Below, piece after piece: positions 8,679-15,750 of a stretch of DNA of 64,000 nucleotides. The translations under genes and the position numbers were made by a program. How positions within the stretch are numbered: position 1 is the first letter of the stretch; every line of letters begins with the position of its first letter. The stretch comes from Sporobacter sp963675425 (GTDB taxonomy: Bacteria > Bacillota > Clostridia > Oscillospirales > Oscillospiraceae): assembly GCA_963675425.1 (NCBI GenBank), contig OY776214.1:2108001-2172000 (forward strand). Direction: 5' to 3'. The notes beneath the pieces were generated by a model. That model made no database searches. It had not been told where the DNA came from and was given only the letters and a program-made list of their open reading frames with translations.

Positions 8679-10250
8679 GTGAACAAAAATAAATACCGTG
8701 TCAATTATGGCACGGAAAAACGGAATGTGCAACTGAAAATAGACGAGGTATTTGCTGAAAAGAGAATTCCGGCGAATGACAGTGTGCGGCTCTTAGATAA
8801 AGTAATGGAGGAGATGGATTACGCCCCGCTAATGAGAGCATACAAACGCACAGGCCGCCGCCCGGCAACGGACCCCGTCACGATGCTGAAAATACTTGTA
8901 TATGCGATGATGCAAGGCATTTTCTCCAGCCGTGCTATCGCATTAGCCTGCACGAGAGATATCAATTTCATCTGGCTTCTTAATGGAGAAGAGGCCCCAA
9001 ATCACAGCGAGATAGCGCGCTTTCGTAGCAAGCGGCTGACTGAATGCGGTGAGGAACTCTTCTATCAGTTGGTAGAAAAGCTGCATCATTTCGGCGAAAT
9101 CAAATACGAGCACCTGTTTGTAGATGGGACAAAGATCGAAGCGAATGCGAACAAGTACAGTTTCGTATGGAAGAAAAGCACAACGAAATTTGAAACCCGA
9201 CTGTACGGTAAGCTGGAAAAGCTGATACCGGAGCTGAACTCAAAGTATGGCATCCTGGCAGACACGCCGGAAGAATTGCTCAACGAGCTTAAAGGCCGGG
9301 TAACGGCACCGTTTGTATACGGCAGAGGCAAGCGAAAAAGCGAGCTGCAAAAGGACATTGAGCTTTTACAAGAAATCCTTGGCCGAAAGATGAAGTACGC
9401 TGGATATCAGGAGACATTTAAGGGACGCAACAGCTTCTCAAAGACCGATCCGGACGCGACGTTCATGCACATGAAGGACGACCACATGCGTAACGCCCAG
9501 TTGAAGCCGGGGTACAACATCCAGCTTGGGGTGGAGGGCGAATATATCACCGGCGTACTTGTATCAAGCGAACGCAGCGACCAGCTTGCGCTCATCCCGC
9601 TTCTGGATAACATTGAGGCGCATCTGGGAACAGCTTATGTGGATGTGACAGCGGACGCGGGTTACGAGAGCGAAGAAAACTACACATATTTTGAGAGTAA
9701 GACCACTGAGTGCTACATTAAGCCTCAGAATTACGAGAGCTCCAAAACGAAGAAATACAAGAGCAACATGGCACTCAGAGAGAACATGCCATATGATGCG
9801 GTTTTGGACGAGTATACTTGTCAGGCCGGGAAAAAGCTCAAGGCGGTCTATGTAGGCAAGAAAAAGAGCAAGACGGGCTTCGAGCGAGAGGTTACCTACT
9901 ACGAGTGCGAGAGCTGCGAAGGTTGCCAGTACAAAAAGAAGTGCACTCGCTCGAAGGGCAACCGGACGATGCAGGTCTCAAAAAAGTTCATAGAACAGCG
10001 CAAACAATCACTGGAGCGTATCACCAGCGAAAAAGGCATCCTGCTTCGGATGAATCGCTCCATCCAGGCTGAGGGGACTTTCGGAGTCATTAAGCAGGAT
10101 TACGGTTTTCGTCAGTTCCTGCTTCGGGGTAACAAGAAAGTTTTGACTGAGATCCTTCTGGTAGCGATGGGGTACAACATCAATAAATATCATAGCAAAA
10201 TTCAGCAAAACCGCACTGGAAGACAGTTGTTCGAAAAACTTACGGCTTAA
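8679..10250 (+). CDS. IS1182-family transposase
   Basis: A 523-residue DDE transposase. The N-terminal region MLKILVYAMMQGIFSSRAI and ALACTRDINFIWL is the usual DUF772-type domain. The three acidic catalytic residues fit HLFVDGTKIEANANKYSF (Asp), VTADAGYESEENY (Asp) and EGTFGVIKQDYGFR (Glu). A Cys-rich insert (CESCEGCQYKKKC) is typical of the family. The start is a GTG at 8679 with no ribosome site; a TATAAT at 8667-8672 ends six bases before it, so the message may be leaderless. The gene looks intact and the element potentially active. Confidence 0.9.
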   Translation: MNKNKYRVNYGTEKRNVQLKIDEVFAEKRIPANDSVRLLDKVMEEMDYAPLMRAYKRTGRRPATDPVTMLKILVYAMMQGIFSSRAIALACTRDINFIWLLNGEEAPNHSEIARFRSKRLTECGEELFYQLVEKLHHFGEIKYEHLFVDGTKIEANANKYSFVWKKSTTKFETRLYGKLEKLIPELNSKYGILADTPEELLNELKGRVTAPFVYGRGKRKSELQKDIELLQEILGRKMKYAGYQETFKGRNSFSKTDPDATFMHMKDDHMRNAQLKPGYNIQLGVEGEYITGVLVSSERSDQLALIPLLDNIEAHLGTAYVDVTADAGYESEENYTYFESKTTECYIKPQNYESSKTKKYKSNMALRENMPYDAVLDEYTCQAGKKLKAVYVGKKKSKTGFEREVTYYECESCEGCQYKKKCTRSKGNRTMQVSKKFIEQRKQSLERITSEKGILLRMNRSIQAEGTFGVIKQDYGFRQFLLRGNKKVLTEILLVAMGYNINKYHSKIQQNRTGRQLFEKLTA

Positions 10251-10378
10251 CGCCAACAAAAACAGAATATCTCTCCACATTATGGCGGGGTTTTGAACCG
10301 GGCTGTTGTCTTTTGCCCTCTGTTTTTCCATAGAAGGGCTCTTTTTATGACTTCGCAGCCAGATTCAGAGCATAAATC

Positions 10379-10412
10379 GGGGGCTGTAGCAATTTTCGTT
10401 TTGCTACAGCCC
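10379..10412. repeat. Palindrome at the right end of the IS element
   Basis: GGGGCTGTAGCAA (10379-10391 region) is repeated inverted as TTGCTACAGCCCC, so the right end can fold on itself. One arm is the true terminal repeat; the other is a second copy in left-end orientation. It may be a terminator or the scar of a neighbouring copy. Confidence 0.6.
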
Positions 10413-10415
10413 CTT
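10398..10415. repeat. Right terminal inverted repeat of IS1182-type element
   Basis: Exact reverse complement of the left repeat at 8589-8606; beyond it the sequence changes to a PAP2-phosphatase remnant. Confidence 0.85.
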
Positions 10416-10526
10416 ACGATTGCAATTGGTTCTAGCCGCGTTTATTCGGGTGTACATTTTGCTGGTGATGTTTTAGGTGGATGGTTGATTGGCTTTCCTA
10501 TTGCATTTTTAGTTTACTCTATTTGA
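10416..10526 (+). pseudogene. PAP2 phosphatase C-terminal remnant
   Basis: Immediately right of the IS the frame reads SRVYSGVHFAGDVLGGWLIG and then a short hydrophobic tail and a stop. This is the third signature motif (SRxYxGxHxxxD) of PAP2-superfamily membrane phosphatases (undecaprenyl-diphosphate phosphatase type). The other motifs and most membrane segments are missing, and none is seen left of the IS, so the gene was lost by deletion with the insertion rather than simply interrupted. Confidence 0.7.
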
Positions 10527-10620
10527 AATGGCAAACGGAAGAAAAAATACATTGAAAATTAACAGAGATGGCAGTGGTGAATTGACAAAATCATCACTGC
10601 TATTTTCATTTATCGACAGA

Positions 10621-10676
10621 ATATCCTTGTAACCAGTATTACAATATGATATATATCCTTGTAACCAGTATTACAA
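10621..10676. promoter_or_regulatory. Tandem operator, two 24 bp copies
   Basis: The same 24 bases (ATATCCTTGTAACCAGTATT plus ACAA) occur at 10621-10644 and 10653-10676. Each contains a perfect inverted repeat, TTGTAA - 6 bases - TTACAA. The copies are 32 bp apart, about three helix turns, so two dimers would bind on one face. They overlap the predicted promoter of the ChrB_N/ABC-exporter operon and end 13 bp before its start codon. Autorepression is the likely role; the binding protein is not known. Confidence 0.7.
10627..10655 (+). promoter_or_regulatory. Predicted promoter of the exporter operon
   Basis: TTGTAA (10627-10632) and TATATA (10650-10655) are separated by 17 bases, each matching four of six consensus bases. 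The first operator covers the -35 region and the second covers the start of transcription. An alternative -35, TTGACA, lies about 45 bp further upstream. Confidence 0.45.
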
Positions 10677-10689
10677 AAGAGGTGATGAC

Positions 10690-11229
10690 GTGGAACAAAA
10701 TGAATGGGTTGTCATTAATTACACACTCCCTCGGGAGCCGTCCAGGACTCGGGTGTCTATCTGGCGGAAGCTCAAAAAAATCGGCGCCGTCAACATTCAG
10801 CAATCCATGTGGATACTGCCCCTGACGGAGCAGCATATCGCGCTGCTTAATGACATCAAAAGCGAGGTTCTGCAAAACAGCGGGGAGGCATTTGTGATGA
10901 AGTCCGTGGCGGATGAAGACGGCCGGCGAAATATCATTGAACGGTTCAACGCAGCACGGGATGAAGAATATCAGGAGCTCTTCGAGGAATGCGGCAAATT
11001 CCTCAAAGAGATTGACAGGGAAATCGCCAGAAAAAATTTCTCCTTCGCGGAGATTGAAGAAAACGAGGAGGAGCTTTTAAAGCTCAAGCAATGGTATCAG
11101 AAAATCAAGGCGAGGGATACCTTTCAGGCGCCGCTTTGCGAGCGGTCGGGTGCACTGTTGGTCCAGTGTGAGGAGGCGCTTGAGCTGTTCTGCGATAAGG
11201 TTTACGAATTTACCAACTCTGAGAACTGA
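10690..11229 (+). CDS. ChrB N-terminal-domain protein (chromate-resistance ChrB-like)
   Basis: A 179-residue protein. The N-terminal half, WVVINYTLPREPSRTRVSIW then RKLKKIGAVNIQQSMWILP, matches the ChrB N-terminal domain, found in the chromate-resistance regulator ChrB and in stand-alone proteins. The C-terminal half is charged and helical (FAEIEENEEELLKLKQWYQK) and probably coiled-coil. The GTG start at 10690 follows GAGGTGATGAC. It heads an operon with a two-gene ABC exporter 15 bp downstream and lies behind a double operator, so a regulatory or sensing role for the exporter is likely. The ligand is unknown, and chromate is not implied. Confidence 0.7.
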   Translation: MEQNEWVVINYTLPREPSRTRVSIWRKLKKIGAVNIQQSMWILPLTEQHIALLNDIKSEVLQNSGEAFVMKSVADEDGRRNIIERFNAARDEEYQELFEECGKFLKEIDREIARKNFSFAEIEENEEELLKLKQWYQKIKARDTFQAPLCERSGALLVQCEEALELFCDKVYEFTNSEN

Positions 11230-11244
11230 CAGGAGGGAGACGCT

Positions 11245-12971
11245 ATGCTGAAGCTTCGGAAATATCTCACGCCTTTTCGCGTGCCGCTGATCATCTCAAT
11301 GGTGCTGCTGGCTTTGAAATCCCTGTCTGATTTGTACCTCCAAGACTGACGGCGGACATGGTCAACACCGGCCTCGTGAACAACGATATCCCGTATATTC
11401 TACGGGTCGGCGGCATCATGCTGGCAGTCGCGGCGTTTAATATCGCCTGCCTTCTGATCGCCGTCTATGTTGCCGCCAAGGCCGGAAACGCGTTTTGCCG
11501 GGACCTGCGGGATCAGGTGTTTACCCGGATCGAGAGCTTTTCCCTGAGTGAGTTTGACCGCTTCGGGCCGGCGTCTCTGATTACGCGGACAACAAATGAC
11601 GTCAACCAGATTCGGGGGATTATGGATTTCGGCCTTCGGATGATCGTGATGTCACCGGTCACAATCATCGGCAGCGTCGTCATGGCTTTTACGAAAGACC
11701 CCGCACTGGCGCTCATCTTTGTGGTCATCATCCCCATCATCAGCACGGCCTTTTTCTTCGTATTACATAAGGGCCTGCCGCTGAACACACAGCTGCAAAA
11801 AAAGCTGGACGGCATCAATCTGGTGCTCCGCGAAGGCCTGACCGGCATTCGGGTCATCCGGGCCTTCAACAAAGAAGGTACGGATAAGCGCCGGTTTGAA
11901 TCTATTAATAAGGAATATGCCGATTCGTCCATCTATGTCAACCGGCTGATGGGTATCATCACGCCTCTTGTCACCCTCATAATGAACCTGGCCATCCTCG
12001 CTATCGTTTGGTTCGGCGGTTTTCGGATCACCGCCGGTAAAATTCAGGTGGGCGACCTGATGGCCTTCATCCAGTACGCGCTGCTGGTTATATCCGCGTT
12101 GACGACGTTCACCAGGCTTCTGATCATGCTGCCCCGCGCCTCCGTGTCCGCCAGGAGGATAAACGAAGTGCTTGAGACGGTCCCGGCGGTCAGTGACCCC
12201 GAGGCAGCGAAGGCCTCAGGCGGACTGAGCGGCGTTGTGGAATTTCAAGATGTGACCTTCAGCTACCCGGGCGCCGAATGCCCGGCGGTGCACAAGATCA
12301 GCTTCACGGCAAAGCCCGGCGAAACCACCGCGATCATAGGCGGAACAGGGTCCGGGAAGTCCACCTTGGTCCAGCTCATTCTGCGCATCTATGATGTCAC
12401 CGGCGGCGCCGTCCTCGTGGACGGTGTTGACGTCCGGGACATGCCGCAGGAAGTCCTGCGGGCCAAGATCGGTTATGTGCCGCAGAAAACCGTCCTTTTC
12501 TCCGGCTCGGTCAGGGAAAACATTCTTTACGGTAAGGAAGATGCGAGCCTGGAGGAGATTGAACACGCCACCGATGTGGCCCAGGCCGGTGACTTTATAC
12601 GATCCATGGAGGGCGGGTTTGATGCCGATGTCTCCCAGGGCGGGCTGAACCTTTCCGGCGGGCAAAAGCAGCGGCTTTCAATTGCCAGGGCATTGATCCG
12701 ACGGCCTGAAATTTATATTTTTGACGACAGTTTTTCAGCGCTCGATTTTAAGACGGACGCCCGGCTTCGCCGAGCGCTCAAGAAAGAAACGGGTCAGTCA
12801 ACGGTGCTGATCGTATCCCAGAGAGTCAGCTCCGTGATGGACGCCGACCAGATTATTGTCCTGGAGAACAGCGAGATTGTTGGGATCGGCACCCATAACG
12901 CGCTGCTGGCAAGCAGCGCGGTCTACAGGGAGATCGTCTCGTCCCAGCTGGCGGAGGAGGTGTCGGCATGA
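11245..12971 (+). pseudogene. ABC exporter half (MdlA/LmrC-like), frameshifted near its start
   Basis: A transmembrane-plus-ATPase half transporter. The ATG at 11245 follows AGGAGGGAGACGCT, and the first 34 codons give MLKLRKYLTPFRVPLIISM followed by LKSLSDLYL. A one-base loss near 11340 then shifts the frame; downstream the expected (P)RLTADMVNTG continues openly to 12971, where 537 residues are readable from an internal ATG at 11358. The ATPase has Walker A GGTGSGKS, signature LSGGQKQR and Walker B IYIFDDSFSALD, where Asp replaces the usual catalytic Glu. This marks the degenerate subunit of a heterodimeric exporter. The frameshift may be real or a sequencing error; the rest is intact, so the gene might still work. 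Confidence 0.75.
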
Positions 12972-14860
12972 GCGAGGAGACAAAGCGCGACCCCCAAAAC
13001 CGTGACACGCCGACCCCAGGCATTCAGGGTGGAGCGTCCGGCATCGCCAGAAGCCTGCCGGCTCAGAAACCGAAAAACTTCAGGGGCACGTTTGCCCGAC
13101 TGCTCCGCTATATCCGACCTTACAGCGGGATTCTCATTCTGACGCTGCTGATTTCGGTTGCCGGCACCTTGTTCACGATCTTCAGCCCCAAAATTCTGGG
13201 CCAGGCCACAACGATTTTTTTCAATTTTGTTCTGGATAAGCTGAAGGGCATCAATGCGCCCATGGATTTTAGCCGTATCGCGCAGATCCTACTGCTTCTG
13301 GCGGCGCTCTATCTGATCAGCGCGGGGTTTTCTTATCTGCAGTCCTTCATCATGGTCCGTGTTTCGCAGAAAATTGTCTTCGATATGAGAAATGATATCC
13401 GGAGCAAAATTTCACGACTTCCGCTTCAATACTTTGACACGCACAGGTACGGCGATGTTTTAAGCCGCGTCGCCAACGATATGGACACCGTCGGCAGTAC
13501 GCTGCAGCAGAGCATTAATCAATTCATCGCCTCGATCGTTTTGATTGTGGGCGTCGTTGTCCTGATGCTGACCATCAGTCCGTGGCTGACTTTAATCACT
13601 ATGGTGACGCTGCCCCTGACCTTTGCCGTCACAAAAAAGGTGGCGAAACGGTCGCAGAAAATATTCGCCTGTCAGCAGCATGAGATCGGAATTCTCAACA
13701 GCCATGTGGAGGAGATGTTCGGCGGGCATGTCATCGTCAAATCCTTTGGCAACGAAAAAAAGGCCGTCGGCCGTTTCCGGGACATCAACGAGCGTCTGTA
13801 TGAGGTCGGCTGGCGGTCCCAGATTATGGCTGGCCTGGTGATGCCGCTCATCGGCTTTTTGAGTAATATCGGCTATGTGCTTATCTGTGTCGTCGGCACG
13901 ATTTTTGTGGTGTCGGGGCGGATCACAATCGGCAATGTCCAGGCATTTATTCAGTATTCCCGTCAGTTTACGCAGCCCATCCTGCAAACCGCGAACATCG
14001 CCAATACAATCCAGGCCGCCATTGCCTCGGCGGAACGCGTCTTTGAGTTACTCGACGAAGCGGAAGAGAGTCCGGATGACCCGGGGGCTCTCGCTGAATT
14101 CAAACCCCGAGGTGGTGTCAGGCTGGAGCACATCAGCTTCAGCTACAGGAAGGATACGCCGTTGATTACCGATCTGAGCCTTGATGTGAAGCCAGGCCAG
14201 ACAGCGGCAATTGTCGGCCCGACGGGCGCCGGGAAAACAACGCTTGTCAATCTGCTCATGCGCTTTTATGAAATCGGTGGCGGAAAAATCACCATCGACG
14301 GCATGGACATCCGTGACATTCAGCGCGGGACGGTTCGCGGTATTTTCGGAATGGTACTGCAGGACACCTGGCTCTTCAAAGGCACCATCAGAGAAAACAT
14401 CGCCTACGGTCGGGAAGACGCGACCGAGGATCAGATTATCAACGCCGCGATGATGGCGTATGCCGATCATTTTATCCGCACCTTGCCCGACGGGTATGAC
14501 ACAATGCTCAACGAGGATGTGTCGAATATTTCACAGGGTCAGAAACAGCTTCTGACAATCGCCCGGGCTTTCATCGCAAACCCTGCCATACTGATCCTCG
14601 ATGAAGCCACCAGCAATGTGGATACCCGTACGGAATTGCTCATCCAAAAGGCCATGAAGGAGCTCATGAAAGGCCGCACAAGCTTTGTCATCGCCCACCG
14701 CCTGTCCACAATCCGGGATGCCGACCTCATTATTGTGATGAACACCGGCGACGTTGTTGAAACGGGGACACACGAAGAGCTTCTGAAAATGGGCGGATTT
14801 TACAAGAGCCTGTATGACAGCCAGTTCAGCACCGAAGACGCTGTTGCGGCTGGGGCCTGA
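12968..14860 (+). CDS. ABC exporter half (MdlB/LmrD-like), catalytic subunit
   Basis: A 630-residue ABC exporter half: about 50 residues of leader, six membrane helices (residues about 45-345) and a C-terminal ATPase. Walker A is GPTGAGKT, the signature is ISQGQKQL and Walker B is ILILDEATSNVD with the catalytic Glu present; the switch His lies in FVIAHRLST. Its start overlaps the end of the preceding half by four bases (ATGA), so the two are co-translated. With the partner lacking the catalytic Glu, this fits an asymmetric LmrCD/TM287-288-type heterodimer that exports drugs, lipids or peptides. The operon is headed by a ChrB_N-domain protein under a double operator. Confidence 0.9.
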   Translation: MSEETKRDPQNRDTPTPGIQGGASGIARSLPAQKPKNFRGTFARLLRYIRPYSGILILTLLISVAGTLFTIFSPKILGQATTIFFNFVLDKLKGINAPMDFSRIAQILLLLAALYLISAGFSYLQSFIMVRVSQKIVFDMRNDIRSKISRLPLQYFDTHRYGDVLSRVANDMDTVGSTLQQSINQFIASIVLIVGVVVLMLTISPWLTLITMVTLPLTFAVTKKVAKRSQKIFACQQHEIGILNSHVEEMFGGHVIVKSFGNEKKAVGRFRDINERLYEVGWRSQIMAGLVMPLIGFLSNIGYVLICVVGTIFVVSGRITIGNVQAFIQYSRQFTQPILQTANIANTIQAAIASAERVFELLDEAEESPDDPGALAEFKPRGGVRLEHISFSYRKDTPLITDLSLDVKPGQTAAIVGPTGAGKTTLVNLLMRFYEIGGGKITIDGMDIRDIQRGTVRGIFGMVLQDTWLFKGTIRENIAYGREDATEDQIINAAMMAYADHFIRTLPDGYDTMLNEDVSNISQGQKQLLTIARAFIANPAILILDEATSNVDTRTELLIQKAMKELMKGRTSFVIAHRLSTIRDADLIIVMNTGDVVETGTHEELLKMGGFYKSLYDSQFSTEDAVAAGA

Positions 14861-14881
14861 CGTGTCTCTACGGTTTTTATT

Positions 14882-15211
14882 ATGATTTATGTCGTTCTTG
14901 TGATGACCAGTTTTGCGGCGGCGTTTATCTCGGGTACCGCCGGTTTCGGCGGAGCCCTTTTGCTGCTGCCTGTTGTGACTCTTTGTGTCGGTGCTGAGAC
15001 GGCGGTTCCGGTCCTGACGATCGCCCAGCTCCTCGGCAATCTTTCGCGTATGGCTTTCGGCATCAAGCAGATTGACTGGAAATTGGTTGGTCTGTTCTGT
15101 GCGACGGCTTTGCCCTTGGCTGCGCTCGGTGCCTTTGGGTTTTCAGTACTCCCCAAAGATATTGTCACCCGCTGCATCGTCGGTCTATACATGCTGATTG
15201 TTGGGGCTTAG
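14882..15211 (+). pseudogene. TauE/SafE-family permease, N-terminal half only
   Basis: The frame starts at the ATG at 14882 and reads AAFISGTAGFGGALLLLPVV, then VPVLTIAQLLGNLSRMAFGI. These are the first helices of the TauE/SafE (anion exporter, DUF81) family. It ends after 109 residues at LYMLIVGA, where about 250 would be expected, and joins a DUF1232 fragment. The second half is missing. It is probably a deletion remnant, although a 109-residue half protein could in principle be translated. Confidence 0.65.
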
Positions 15212-15212
15212 G

Positions 15213-15392
15213 ATGACTTTAAAAGGAAGAGCGAAGCAGCTGAAAATAGACCGTTCCGCAGTGTTCATCGCAATGGGTAGAAAGGACAGACCCGTTCTGG
15301 CAAAAGTCATAGCAGGAGTAACCGTTGGGTATTTAGATGACCTAATTAGCTTGCCTGCGTTAATTGCTTTAACAGTTAAGCTGATACTGTGA
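15213..15392 (+). pseudogene. DUF1232 (YkvA-like) fragment with internal deletion
   Basis: The frame reads MTLKGRAKQLKIDRSAVFIA and then VLAKVIAGVTVGYLDDLISL and PALIALTVKL. Members of DUF1232 normally have a segment like YALSPIDLIPDFIPVLG between the VAGVxVGY and GYLDDLI parts. Here the two GY positions are fused and that segment is gone. This looks like a deletion between short repeats. No ribosome site is convincing. Non-functional is the likely state. Confidence 0.55.
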
Positions 15393-15409
15393 TGGTATGT
15401 TGAAGTTGC

Positions 15410-15455
15410 AACCCCTCTTCCTAATAGATTACAATATCTATTAGGAAGAGGGGTT
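15410..15455. repeat. 19 bp inverted repeat (hairpin)
   Basis: AACCCCTCTTCCTAATAGA (15410-15428) and its complement (15437-15455) form a perfect 19 bp stem with an 8-base loop. It lies directly before the ATG of an IS3 OrfA remnant and may be an IS end or a terminator. Confidence 0.6.
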
Positions 15456-15459
15456 AACA

Positions 15460-15618
15460 ATGCAAACTAACACCCATGAAACAAAGAAAAAAGTAGTCAA
15501 ATTACACGTTCAGGACGGTTGAACCATATCCAGCCTTGCTGTTGAATATGGCGTGTGCAAAGCAACTATTTCTGGACACATCGGAAATTATGAGTACCGC
15601 TCATTCGCCTGCAACTGA
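15460..15618 (+). pseudogene. IS3-family OrfA N-terminal remnant
   Basis: ATG at 15460 reads MQTNTHETKKKVVKLHVQDG, then an in-frame stop at 15520-15522, and continues TISSLAVEYGVCKATISGHI. The helix-turn-helix pattern (TISSLAxEYGVxxATI) is that of IS3-family OrfA. The stop codon and the loss of everything downstream show it is dead. Confidence 0.6.
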
Positions 15619-15750
15619 GCGGAACACCCAACGAGCTTTGATCGACAGACACAAATAGGATTTTCTTCACTTAATTGAAACGAAAAATTTTCTCTGGAAT
15701 ATTGGAATATGTTATAATTTAATAAATTATGTCGGACCATAGGTGATAAA

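Larger units (their letters stand above)
8589..10415 (+). mobile_element. Complete IS1182-type insertion sequence
   Basis: An 1,827 bp element bounded by an 18 bp perfect inverted repeat, AAGGGGCTGTAGCAAAAC at 8589-8606 and its complement at 10398-10415. It holds one transposase gene. A strong hairpin sits just inside the left end, and the right end is itself palindromic. No convincing target duplication is visible in the flanks. A decayed relative of the same element type lies at 56985-57611. Confidence 0.85.
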
